Below are positions 48,417-59,911 of a DNA stretch of 64,000 nt, one piece after another. Positions within the stretch are counted from its first letter, which is position 1, and each line of letters starts with the position of its first letter. A model generated the notes under the pieces. That model was not told the DNA's origin. It saw only the letters and a list, made by a program, of their open reading frames with translations, and made no database searches. Source of the DNA: Gorsachius magnificus. Taxonomy: Eukaryota; Chordata; Aves; Pelecaniformes; Ardeidae. The translations under genes were made by a program, and so were the position numbers. Location: NCBI GenBank assembly GCA_034008185.1, contig CM067084.1:61890599-61954598 (forward strand), read 5' to 3'.

Positions 48417-50867
48417 GCAATCTTACTTCCTAGTAGAGAAAAATAATTAATCTTCCCAGAGTACAGAGTGCTTGGTTACACTCACTTAAATTCTCAGTTT
48501 ACACATCAGGTGGGGCCATCTCCAGCCATCTTCTCCTACCTGCTTCTACACAGGCATTTTGTGATCCAGCAAGGATCGCCCCATATTTATCTCAAGATGA
48601 CTTTTAGGAGGAGCAATGAAAGTAATTGTCCAGATCCTAGGCTGTAGGGTGGAAAAGTGTAATTCCACTGTAGCAGTGCAAATCAAGTGCAGTAGCAACA
48701 CACATCCAGCAACGTCTGAGTTTGAGACACAGGAATGCATATCTGACCTCTGTAGGAGAAGAGTGAGGTGGAGCAGAAAACAGGTCATTATCTTGCACTA
48801 TTACTGTTGTTCCAGTTGAATAAATACTTCAACAAGTTTTGAAAATAATGTACAACATAGTGAATTGCCATTTAATAATAAAGAGCTACGCAGTTAACCA
48901 TAGCCTGTATTCAATATAACAGCAGCTAAAGTTGTGATAAACCATTTTGACAAACCCTGGTAAATGAAATATCTGCACAAAATATTTACTGAAGCATACA
49001 TGTAAAAGGAATACAAGAGGCTCGTTCATCACCTGGCAGAACACTATAGATGAGCTCAAGAAGAAAAGATTTAAGCATCAGAAAAATACCTAATTTACAC
49101 ACCCAAAAGCATCAGAAAACTTGCTAAACACTCCTACGACAAATTCCTGGAAAACACAGCAGAAGAAAGACCAGAAACTACACACCAGCACAGACATAAT
49201 TATTTTTTATTCCAAGGGCAAGGAGCTTGCCTCTGATCTGCCCCCCCCCTCTAGCACACTTATTAAACTACTAATAGTAATAAAAATACCCTAAAAACAA
49301 ATCAGCCCACTATGTATAGTGCTGCAGAAGCTAAGATGAGAAAACAAGGAACAGATGAATTATATTAGTCATTTGGCTCAGTATTTCATTGGAAGGTTTT
49401 CAAATCCTGCCATGATTAACAGTAGAATAGGCTACCCAGAAAACAAATAAACTAAATGCAAATTTCATTCTGAAGATGATTTTTTGTGTAACTCATGAGG
49501 TCCAAGAGATTTTATATGTATGTGTGTATGTCTCTATCTTAATGGCAAACTTCCATCTCCATCTTAATTTGGGTTGAGAGATTCTGAGTATTTGTTGTCA
49601 CTCTGGTTCACATGGTATGTAGCTGTACACAGGAGTATTTCACAGCAGGCTGAAAAAGAAAACGTTCACAACAAATTACACAACACTGCATCGCTTTTCT
49701 GCACCCACCTATGAAATTTTTACTAAATAATCTCTCCAATATTATTCCAGGAGATTTATAATTACATTTCAGTCAATGCTTTAAGCAGTGCCTGAAAACA
49801 GTTATTTACATTTTCTTATCACTGGCTTTGGGTTTTGGTTTTAGTTAATTCTTACATAGCAGCTGATGTGGTCTTGGAGTCAGAATTACATTTCTGACCA
49901 AACCACAAACTCTTCAGGGTGATATTTAATATACAAGAGGACTTTGTCAAGCCTAGAGAGACACAATAGAATCATCTGTTTGTGAAGAACTTAAAATTTA
50001 AGGAAAAGAGTCTATCAACTAGCACACTCCTAGGTAACATTATTTATTTGCTGCACACTCCATTTTCAGCAACTAAATGGTATTCAAAAGATGACGTAGA
50101 TAAATGCTTTATTTATAAGATAACATTTTGGCTTTCTGCAGCTGCCTCCCTTATATTGTACTCTGAAGATGGTGGAAACAGTAATGTTACAGCATAAATA
50201 AAATGCTTCTGCAGAGAACTTTGAATAGTGTTTTTTCTGCTAAAGAATGGTATGCATGTGATAGTATTACTTGCAGAAAATGAACTTGCTGCAGCTGAAT
50301 TTCAGACACCAATCTTCTCCACAAAAGAGAGTGAAGGGAAAAAAATAGTATGTATTTTCATTGTATGCATAGAAAAGGAAACAAAGAGGAGCCAAGACAA
50401 GGCTATTAAAATTATACATTGAAAAATATGTATTACTTTCACAATCATATTTTGCAGAAAACCCTGGATTAAACTGGTTTGGCAGAGCCAGAAGCCAGTG
50501 TTAAGTGCCAGTATCAGTGGCTGTCTCAGTCCAACACAACTGCTGTTTCCATCTCTTTTAAGTTGTGTTTTAATGTGCATTTATGTGAGGTGCTTTATAG
50601 TTCTTCCTTTTTGCTTTCCTCAAATTATCACCTTTTTGGTCACTAGGCTGCACACATTTGTGGCTTGACATGGCCAATTGCAGCTGACACTTCCAGTCAC
50701 CCAGTGTTAGCCCAGTATTAATTAAAACATCGTACGAGACTATTATCATTTTTCTTTTTCATTGTAATGGATCTTATGCTATTTTTAAAATTCTGCTTCT
50801 TTCAGATAGAAATAAGTCCTAATCTTACACTCCTAAGCAGAAATAGCAGGTTAAATTAGCAATCTTA

Positions 50868-51251
50868 GTGCCATTTAATGTAGTCCTTACATTAATCTTC
50901 CCTCTCCAGCCCTTATTATTGGATTACCCTTTATCTTTAAACTTCTCAGAATGTCAAAGAAAAAAACAGAACACCAAATTAATTGTTTGTGATATAAGCT
51001 GCACATCAATTTTCAAAACACCTGAAGCTAACATCTATACAGAAATAGCTTTTGCAAATCCAAGTCTGATTAAAACCCTAGCTGATCATTCAATGCACTC
51101 AGAAGACACCTGGAATAGCAGTTATTTCTTACAAGCTCATGGGTCTAATTACAGACCAACATACTCTTCTAATAAAAATCACATGCTAAAGAGTAGATTT
51201 ACTATGAAAAGTCACTACTCAATGACTGTACATTCTGATATATCCCACTAA
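50868..51251 (+). other. 127-codon open frame of unknown meaning
   Basis: One of the longest non-transposon open frames in the window. Its translation has no recognisable domain, signal peptide or repeat. Composition is that of AT-rich random DNA (many N, S, K and I), and no promoter or splice signal is convincing. Probably chance, or part of a conserved non-coding block that ends near 51340. Confidence 0.15.
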
Positions 51252-51295
51252 TTCCCTAGCCATATCAGATCAAGGTTATGCTTGCTTATTTTCAT

Positions 51296-51325
51296 GACAA
51301 TAATTAGAGTTAATTGCTTATTGTC
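51296..51325. promoter_or_regulatory. Inverted SOX-like sites flanking a homeodomain core
   Basis: GACAATAA (51296-51303) and TTATTGTC (51318-51325) are perfect 8-bp inverted repeats 14 bases apart. They resemble inverted SOX-type ACAAT sites. The spacer contains TTAATTG, a homeodomain core. Function is inferred from motif form only. Confidence 0.25.
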
Positions 51326-51340
51326 TCAACTACAGCACCA

Positions 51341-54157
51341 AACCAGCTGAGATCTAGTATTGGAACTTATTCCATCTGGTATCTTAGTGTCAGTGATGCC
51401 ATGATTTGAAGAGATTGGATCAAAACCCCTTAACTTTATGTCAGTATAGTCTGAATTTCATCATTATTAGTGAAAATCCATTACCCTGTAAAAGGTTAAT
51501 AGCAAGAAAGATGTCTGACAGGTCTAGGTAGGTTAAAAGTCAAGGTAGACTACTGCATTGTATGTCTAGTTTGCAAGAGATAAGCATATATTGCTTTTTA
51601 TGTTCTGAGTTACTGCAAATCTCTTAGAGCAAAAACCCTAGACACTAAGACATTATAATAACATTCCTGGAGCAAAACCAGACTTTAAATTTGGATTTTC
51701 ATGTCTCTTGGTACAGAATGCAAAAGGAGATATTATGTGACCTGGGACCACTGAGCCTTTAGAACCTGCACTCTTCCATCCTCAGAAAATTTATAGTTTT
51801 GTTCAAATGCATTTGTGTGTATGGATGTTCTTGTACCCATGTGCTTACAAAACGTATGTACTAGCAATATGGGATTCACTATCTTGCAAATACAAGATTT
51901 ACTAGTGTCACCAAATAATCAAAAGGGAAAAATACCATTGATGACCCTTGCTTTGAGTATTTAATCTCTACAGTGCTGGAATTCACTGCAAAAGCTCCAC
52001 TTTAGCAGATTACAACACCATTCTCTCAAAAATCAGTATCTCAGTAAGACAAGTGTGACTGCTTTGCAGGCACTGCCTTCAAACTAAGTTATCAAGGGCT
52101 GTGTTTGTGAATTAGCTGTAGAACAATGCTGTGTACCTTGCTTAGTAGAGAAACACAAAATTGTTTAAGAATTGTTTAATTCAGGTTAAAAGAATTTTGT
52201 CATTAGCAATTTGTATAACATGAATGGAAGAAAAGATGTCTGACTGCAAAACAGTTTTCTGCAAGAAAAATATTGTTTCTTTTCTTTTGGCAAAATGTTA
52301 TGAAAATTGTTTTCCTGTGAAATTCCCACTGAAACAGCTGAGCCTTTCTCTGCTATACAGCTCAGCTGTCAATGGTTACTGTTTGGAACTGCAAGTATTA
52401 CTTTAAAAATCATCTAGTGTGTTAGTCATCTTTGCAGATTTTTTCACCTAATCACATCTACTCAAAAAGCTATGACTTTTCTACTAGTTCTCATAAATTT
52501 TGCAACATCCCCCCCTAAAAAAACCCTAAATTTATTATTTTAATGCCAGCTTCCTATAGTACTAGTTCAAGTTTTGAACTTCTGCTTTTAGTGTGGTATT
52601 TTCTAAACTAGCAAAAATGGTAGCTCAGAACAGTCTTTTCTTCTAATGAATAGTAAGTTGCTTATAAATTCAATACTTGTCATGATTCAAAATAATTAAT
52701 ATTTACTATTTATCCTGTTTCTAAATTTTTGCATAAATCTAAGAGTTGGTACTTATGTTTGGAAGCTTCCAACTTTTCAAGAGATATTCGTAATTAAAAA
52801 TAATTAGTTTTACTAACTGACAGTAATGTTTTCAATTTCTAGTATAAAAATAATTTTGTGTTCATTCTGGTTGCTACGACAACAATATGGATTAGTTGTC
52901 ATCCCACAGAATATTCTTGGAGCCTTTCATCATTTTGCAGTTTGATTTTACTTGATAGAAAGGGTCAGTATTTTGAATTCCTTAGTTCTTTAATTTGTTT
53001 TTGGAGAGACTATTTTTATATCATTTTGGGAAAATGTAATTTGATGGAAAGAACCTAGTGAAAAATTAAGACAATTTGTGACACACCCCCTGTAAGCAGC
53101 AATGTTCTGTTCTTAAATAGCTGGGTTTAGCAATCTGGCATAATTATCATTGTATCTTTTAAATCAGTGGCAAAGAGGCACATTCAGTGTCATACCCATT
53201 TTAATCAGATTTGTTAGAGAAGTTAGACTTTAAACATGGTGATGATCATTTTTTACAGCCTTTCCAAAAAAAAATTTAAAAAAAAAAAAAGGCCAGATTT
53301 AGATGTGTTGACTGTATTAGTATTAAGAAATCTTAAATTCAAGAAGTAACAGTAACTCCAGAAGTCAACACAAAGGTGTTGACATGGTGATTAGAAATTG
53401 TGCAGAACATGCTGTGTGCTGAAGGGCCCAATATATTATTTATTTTTAAGCAGCACAGTAGGGATTTACAACAAATTCCATCTTGAACCGGTTAATAGAA
53501 AATGAAAAAGCAGAATGGACCTGAAAGCCTATACCTTTCATGGTCTATAAACCAAATTCTGAGCTGTAAGAAGAGGTTATTGACAGACTTGGATTAATAG
53601 TCTGAGATCATCTTCTCAGGTTAAATATGTAACCTCTTCCTTTTGTAAAATGAGAAGAGTCTTTCCTTTTCTTTTAATACCGTTAATGGTTGTGCCATTG
53701 TCTTTTTATTTATCAGCTCAGAGATTAGACCAGTGAACCAAGAAGTGAGAAACCTGTATTCTGTACAATCATCAGCTTTAAAGAATTATTACCCATTGTT
53801 TTCAAATCCTCAAAGAGGTACTCACAGTACCTTCTCCCCTTGTGCTGCTGAACTGTGCCATCCTGGGATATATTTCAAGACTTAAGGGATCAGGAGGCAA
53901 AAAGTATGGGGATGAAAGCATCTACAAATCTGAGACAAAGGCCTGGCAGAACGGATCCTCTGGCTCCAGCTCTGTCAAGGCTGTTTTATGTATTTCCTTT
54001 AATAACTACTTAATGTCAATTGCATTATCTGAAACTTCTGTTCTCATGGATAGTTTCCAAACATAACAGGGTTTTCACAGTGCTTGGAAGTCAGATAAAA
54101 AATATCAGCATTATTTTTTAGCAGGAACAATAATGAATATAAGCAGTGAATATAAAC
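51341..54157. other. Non-coding stretch, nothing recognised
   Basis: AT-rich with an A-rich tract at 53266-53290. Short frames (60-74 codons) have no features. Confidence 0.5.
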
Positions 54158-54267
54158 ACAAAAAAAAAAGAAAAAAGAAAAAAAAAGAAGATTGAAAGGA
54201 AAAGGGAAAGGGAGGGAAGGAGAGAGGAGGGAAAGAGAGGGGAGGGAAGGGGAAGGTAGAAGGAAGA
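54158..54267 (+). repeat. A-rich to GGGA/GGAA polypurine tract with G4 motif
   Basis: Poly(A) with scattered G changes at its right into an uninterrupted 63-base purine run (54194-54256) of GGGA, GGAA and GAGA units. GGG-AAAGAGA-GGGG-A-GGG-AA-GGGG at 54229-54252 fits the G3+N1-7 quadruplex pattern. The long purine run could also form a triplex. Frames over it on both strands (54044-54358 - and 54192-54380 +) are repeat translations and not genes. Confidence 0.9.
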
Positions 54268-57022
54268 CATATTTCTTGTCATCAGGATGGAGAGCTGTGC
54301 CAGCCAACAGTACCACAGTCTCTACCTGCCTGGAAGTATTTTTCCCCAAAGAAATCATAGGCCTCCTTTATTTCAACTGATAAACTACTTTTATAGTCTT
54401 AAATTTATTCCATATTGGCCATGTTAGTTACATGCTGTTTGCACAGTTCATATACCACGTTCTATAACTGAGAGAGTCTGAATGTAAGAAAACCCCGACA
54501 GTCTATTTAAGATTTCTTTATTTTCCTCTAGGACCACTGTCTCCATTGCACTACAACTATGCTTATAACCGCTGATGCAACATTTGAGCCTAAGCTATGA
54601 AACAGTCTTGGGGTAATCAATGTGAATAAAAAAACATGGTCTGAGGTGTTGTACACCTATATGCAATACCTGCTGGTAGTGAATGTCTCATTTCCAGCAT
54701 ATGCTTATTTGAAGATGGGATTTTAGAAAAGTTGTTACTGTGGTACACTCAGTCTTGATGTATGAGCACAGTTTAGCTAAATGATTCCCTCAGAGAAGTG
54801 GAGCTGTGGCCATTAGCTCAACTTGAGCTACAAATGTGGCAGTTCACAGTTAAAAGAATTACAACAAAATAATGTTTTAGGCAATTAATTTTTTACTCTC
54901 ATTCTACATCACCAAGATTTCCATAATTTAAAAACCATTTGTTGGCATGGAAACATCAGCTTAATTAAAAATGGATTAAACTAATTAACCTAAAACATAT
55001 CATGCTACAGAGTGTTTGATTTAGAATACATTAGAGGAAACAGAACATTTTTCATTATGATTTTGTGTCTTTTATCTATTGAAAATGTTTTGCTTCCCTG
55101 AGAATTTACATGCTTGATCTTTGGGTTACCTCCCAAAGGTAAGGATACTGTTGACAAGTAATGTTCTTGTTTCACAAAGGTGGACCCTATGTGTATATAT
55201 GGTCTATCCCTCATGATAGTTTTGCTTTCTAATTGTCCATCAGACACCACCATGCAGCATTTCATCTTCTTTCCCAGCTGCAAATTTTATTTCAGATTTG
55301 ATGTCCTGACATGCCAGAAATTAATTGGGTTAAGCAGAAAATGAAGATATAAAGTAGCAAAATGATCCATACTCTTTCTGCCAATTTGTTAAAGTACACT
55401 ATGGCAGAAAAAAAAATAGTAAGTATCAACTAAATACCTTCCCTGGAGAAAGGAGTTGTAAAGATTAACAACTTCTTTCCCATAGCCACCTTCTCTCACT
55501 ATAATCCCATCATGCTATATGAACTTCCACTTCTATTAGGGTCAATAAGCAGTTTTTTCTCGTGTACAATGTCCTTTTCATTTAAATCCAAAAAGCAGCT
55601 GCTGCTTCATTCAAATGCACAGGTTAGATAATGTCAAAATGTCCTATCTATGGCATGTAGCATGACTATAAATGCAGAGTAAAAAACCCAAATATCTCAA
55701 TGCTGCTTGAATTCTTGGATTTCACTCCTCAGTTCTCCTTACTCTTCTTATTCCCAGCTGGGGGCTGAAGGAGATAGAAGATTGAAATCCCATTTAAAAA
55801 AATATAAATATTGCAGTGCTCTCTTGGGTGGTTATAGATGCTTGTCCTGAAACACTAGGGTTTCATTTCTTGCAGGATGTGAAAGTTCTATTTTATTGAG
55901 CAACTCTGTGTCAACCTTGCCATTCAGCCCTTAATAAGGCACATAGAGAATGCTCTATGCCTAGCAGGTGGCCTGGGGGTTCTCTGTCAGCATTTTTGTC
56001 ATGAACTGCAGGAACAGTAAAGCCATTCATACAATTCTGAGAACTCCAAACACTTTAATATTGCTCCGGGTTTCCACTTAAAATGTAAATATCAGCGACC
56101 TTTCAGAAGGCTTTTTATTTTAAAAAGACCTCATTTGCATGACTGGTTGGTGAGTGACTTCCATACTCAAAACTATTTAAGGCTACTGGTTTCTCTTTGC
56201 TAGCATGTGACTTGTTGGCTACAGCATCATAATAATACATCAGGATCAAAAACAATTCACAAGTTCAGTGGCATAGCATGAGCATTTGACAAAGAAACAC
56301 ATAGGAAAATCCAATGTGCCCAAGCCTTGGGGTGGTTCAGATGAGGCTTCCAACAAGCAGAGAATTTTTCTCATACTCAGTACTAAAAAAAGTAAAGAGT
56401 TGAAAAAAGTTCTACGCACTTACCAGGGATTTTATCCTGTGTGCTCATCCAAAATCCTGATTGTGGGTCACTGAGGAAAGACTGAGAGCTTCTGACCCTC
56501 TGCTTTGAAAGGAAACCCCAAACTTGGAAAAAGATTAGATGAGACTCAGTTCCAGTTATTAAGAGTTAGGGCAAAATATCCATGCCTATGTGACCTAAAA
56601 CTATGGCTGTGATTTTAACGTAAGAAGTGTTTAGGACCAGAAGTTGAAAAAAGGATTTAAGCATCTAAGGGCATAGATAGTAACTTAGCGGGGTTTCACA
56701 AACATCTTGAGCACCTGGACATGTAATTCCTACATGGAGGTGCTACATTCTATATCAGCCCAGCATATTTTTGTGATACAACTTAAGCTTTTATATCTCA
56801 GAGACACTTTTGATAGTTTATTCTAATCACCTTGCTAAAATATCTGAGGAAAAGATTATTTCTGTACTAAACCCATTCTCCAAATACAGCATGGATCCTT
56901 CAGGTGACAAAAATTAAACATTAATAGTAGATGGATTTGGTAATGCTTCTTTCAACATCTGTATCCTTAACAATTACATGTTTTAACAACTGCATATTTT
57001 AAAAATATCACTGCCCACATTT
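54268..57022. other. Non-coding stretch, nothing firmly recognised
   Basis: No gene. A single octamer ATTTGCAT lies at 56133-56140. The part near 56560-56720 contains TTTAAGCATCTAAGGGCATA, which resembles old sauropsid DNA-transposon relics with '-taagcacctaag-' phrases, but too weakly to annotate. The 92-codon minus frame at 55005-55283 has no features. Confidence 0.5.
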
Positions 57023-57291
57023 ATCATAGAATCATAGAATCACCTCGGTTGGAAAAGACCTTTAAGATCATCGAGTCCAACCTTTAACCTAGCACTGCCA
57101 TCCCACCACTAAACCATGTCCCTAAGCACCTCATCTATCCGTCTTTTAAATACCTCCAGGGATGAGGACTCCACCACCTCCCTGGGCAGCCCATTCCAGA
57201 GCCTGACAACCCTCTCGGTGAAGAAGTTTTTCCTAATGTCTAGCCTAAACCTGCCCTGGCGCAGCTTCAAGCCATTCCCCCTCGTCCTATT
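57023..57291 (-). mobile_element. Young CR1 LINE 3' fragment, antisense
   Basis: On the plus strand it begins with ATCATAGAATCATAGAATC (reverse complement of the CR1 3'-terminal repeat) and continues through the 3' UTR into the ORF2 C-terminus, ending at CCCCCTCGTCCTAT near 57290. Its reverse complement aligns to 24.28-24.54 kb with about a dozen differences in roughly 255 bases by eye, so both belong to the same young subfamily. It is 5'-truncated to about 270 bp. The 70-codon plus-strand frame over it is a shadow. Confidence 0.95.
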
Positions 57292-58587
57292 TATGTCACT
57301 GTGTACATTTTTAAGACTTTTTTCCTGAGGGGAAGAAAAGGATTGTTTTCTTTTATGGCCTCAGAAGTAAATTGTAATAAATAGTAATAGAAGTAATACT
57401 TAAATATCTGTTGCTTTCACTACAATATATCCCCCCAGGTAATTTTGGGGACCAAAATTTCATGACCAAAATTTATGTCTGTGTAACCAGCATTTTTAGT
57501 TGATTTTGTTTGGTTGGTTTTTTCTCACCAATCAATTTGGAATCCAATTTCATATATAATGAATTAGAAATTACATAAATGAAGAGTACATGCAGAAGCA
57601 TGAATAATAAAAAGGTAGCCTAATTTGGCTAGGTTTTTACCACTTCAAAAGCCTGAAGATTTGGCTGAAACATAAATACCTATATTTTCTAATAAAATAA
57701 TTGATTATTTTTCTCCTATAAAACATAATTCATTAAGGAATACTAGCATAGCTATCCATAATTGTGTGTATATTTACTTTATGATTCAAGAAGGTTACCC
57801 ATTTTTTAAAGATAGACCCATTCTTGCATACCCTGTTGAACAGATACCTAACATCATGTTTATGATTTTAGAGAAATAACTTAAACAACTATGGTAATAT
57901 AGTGCATTCTATCCAAGATGTGGAGCACATCTTGTTTTGATTCAGATAGACAGGTGGATAGATAGATAGATTGTACTGGAACCAGACCATTCAATCATTT
58001 GTGATGGAATTTGGTACTATAAATGCAAACAAGCTGGAATTTACAACCATATAAAGCATATTGCACCATTCCTTTAAGTTCTTGCAGCTTTTGAGGTCTT
58101 CATATGAAGATACTGCTTGTTTCAATAACACTTTCGTTTATCAGCCCAGCGCAAGAACTCTTTCTTCAGGCTTTTGCTCAATCCCTGTAAAAAAAAAAAA
58201 GGCCAGAACTGCAGGTCTCATTTGGATCAAAGTTATTGTTATTGGTAAGGTATTTTCCTTAGATGAAACCTACCAACAATCTTGAGGTGGGAAAAAAAGG
58301 CACAGTTACAGCAAGTGCACAATAAAAAAAATGTTGGCTAGATGGGAGCATTCTATACTTATCAAGGGTGGGGGTGTAGTCACAGACTACTCAGCACTAA
58401 CAGGAAAAGTTGGGAAGCATAATGTTTCCTCCAGATTTGTTTCTTTCATTTATCCTTCCAGTGCTAAGCATTTGGGCACAATATGTTATTTGGGCCAGAT
58501 GGACATTTCAGTCAGTTATTACTTCGGTTCATAAAAACAGTACTTTGACAAAGTGTTTGTCCTGGATCAGATTTTACAGTTATAAAT
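57292..58587. other. Non-coding stretch with a GATA microsatellite
   Basis: No gene recognised. A GATA/GACA repeat lies at 57942-57971 and an A12 tract near 58189-58200. Frames of 67-74 codons are featureless. Confidence 0.5.
57942..57971. repeat. (GATA)n microsatellite
   Basis: An interrupted GATA run: CAGATAGACAGGTGGATA followed by three perfect GATA units. Confidence 0.85.
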
Positions 58588-58680
58588 GAAAATATAAGAT
58601 GGGGTTAATATTCCCATTCTTTGAAATTGTTAGCAACCTTGTGAGAACATTAATTCAAAGATTAAGTAAATCCACTTGCA
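58588..58680 (+). repeat. Possible ancient SINE/LINE 3'-end relic
   Basis: The order AGATGGGGTTAATATTCCCA ... TTGTGAGAACATTAATTCAA ... AAGATTAAGTAAA resembles the 'aaatgggaataataat ... ttgtgaggattaattcatta' pattern at the end of old amniote interspersed repeats. A weak, by-eye match. Confidence 0.3.
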
Positions 58681-59400
58681 TATGTAGGAACAAACTCTGG
58701 TCCCCATGAAGAATCAAACTTCCAAAGCCATTCATGGCAGTATAATTTAATTCTCAGACACTTAGCTACAGACAGGAAACAGAACACAACAAAATTAAAA
58801 TTGCATTATTAATCCATAGAATCTGGTCATAATCTGGATATAATACACATTGCTCCTTTTGAGGTGAATGATTTACAAAGACAACCACAAGGAGAAGACA
58901 CAATTTTGCCAGAAGCTCATTATCTGATGTCAAAGCAAATTTTATGTTTTATATCTGTGGCTGACAATGTTCCGGCTTTTGCTGAAAAGGCTGCATTTTC
59001 TACTGCAGTGTGCCTCTAATAAAATGTCACTGCAGAAGGAAGAGAAACCTGCTTAGACTCTCTTCTTTTAAGGGATCAGACTCTTAAAAATGAGCTTTAA
59101 ACACAAGGCTGGACACTGGGGGGTTTTGTTTGCTTGTCAGCTTGCTTGTTTATTTGCTTCTTTAATAATCACTTCTGTATTTGTTTGAGGAAGACAATGG
59201 GATGATCAAAAATATCCTAAGGCAAGCGTAAAAGTTTACACAACCCTCATATTGGCTTTGTTATTTGTTGACTTATATCTGACCATTATACTTTGATTCT
59301 GGCCTCACTGTAATTTTACATTATTTTGACTTTAGTAGCATTATGCAAAATTCACAAAGATCTGAGAGGAAAAAAGTATTACCTTGTTTGTTCAAGGAAT
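58681..59400. other. Non-coding stretch, nothing recognised
   Basis: AT-rich flank to the left of the antisense CR1. No gene or repeat that I can support. Confidence 0.55.
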
Positions 59401-59833
59401 ATCATAGAATCATAGAATGTTTTGGGTTAGAAGGGACCCCTAGAGGTCATCTAGTCCAACCCCCCTTCAGTGAGAAGGTATACCGCTAACTAGATCGAGT
59501 CACTCAGAGCCCCATCCAACCTGGCCTTGAATGTTTCCAGGGATGGGGCCTCCACCACCTCTCTGGGCAACCCGTTCCGGTGTTTCGCCACCCTCATTGT
59601 AAAGAATTTCTTCCTTATATCTAGTCTAAACCTACCCTGTTTTAGTTTCAAACCATTACCCCTTGTCCTGTCACAGCTGGCCCTACTAAAAAGATTGTCC
59701 ACATCTTTTCTATAGGCCCCCTTTAAGTACTGAAAGGCTGCAATCAGGTCTCCCTGCAGCCTTGTCTTCTCCAGGCTGAACAAGCCCAACTCTCTCAGCC
59801 TGGCCTCATAGGTGCTCCAGCTCTCGGATCACA
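59401..59833 (-). mobile_element. CR1 LINE 3' fragment, antisense, second subfamily
   Basis: The left end is ATCATAGAATCATAGAATG (CR1 terminal repeats on the minus strand), followed by GGGACCCCTAGAGGTCATCT in the 3' UTR and then ORF2 C-terminal sequence up to about 59833. The 3' UTR and protein tail differ clearly from the 23.3-kb and 57.0-kb copies, so it is a different CR1 subfamily. The truncated 5' edge lies directly against a TA/TG microsatellite. Confidence 0.95.
59490..59831 (-). pseudogene. CR1 ORF2 C-terminal remnant, open frame
   Basis: On the minus strand the frame is open from the truncated edge to the stop at 59490-59492, about 113 codons. It reads [54 protein letters not shown] and [15 protein letters not shown]. 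This is the tail after the RT domain, with no catalytic residues. No stop or frameshift is seen, indicating a fairly young insertion. The cut-off N-terminus means it makes no working protein. Confidence 0.92.
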
Positions 59834-59835
59834 CT

Positions 59836-59836
59836 T

Positions 59837-59888
<52 letters not shown>

Positions 59889-59911
59889 AGTGTGTGAAAA
59901 TATATATATAA
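59836..59911. repeat. Compound (TA)n(TG)n(TA)n microsatellite
   Basis: About ten TA units, then about twelve TG units, then TATATA, a short interrupted TGTGTG and a further (TA)n. The longest and least interrupted dinucleotide repeat in the window, so the best candidate for length variation. Confidence 0.95.

Larger units (their letters stand above)
44094..50867. other. Non-coding stretch with homopolymers
   Basis: No gene recognised. It holds G9 at 45312-45320, a tandem duplication at 46070-46105, A18 at 47306-47323, T23 at 48394-48416 and C9 at 49241-49249. A 126-codon frame at 46113-46493 (+) shows no domain. A single octamer ATGCAAAT lies at 45584-45591. The part around 47380-47640 vaguely resembles very old repeats. 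Confidence 0.5.

Noticed and set aside
48394..49200. Possible minus-strand retrocopy with the T23 tract as its poly(A) tail
   Set aside because: The sequence to the right shows no recognisable gene body and the frames are short and featureless.
54044..54380. Frames of 104 (-) and 62 (+) codons over the polypurine tract
   Set aside because: Their middle is a direct translation of the GGGA/GGAA repeat (P/S/L-rich or K/G/E/R-rich), so they are low-complexity artefacts.
56560..56740. Old hAT-like DNA-transposon relic ('taagcatctaaggg' phrases), similarly near 47.4-47.6 and 19.6-19.8 kb
   Set aside because: Only short phrases match from memory and no terminal inverted repeats or target-site duplications are visible; too weak to annotate.
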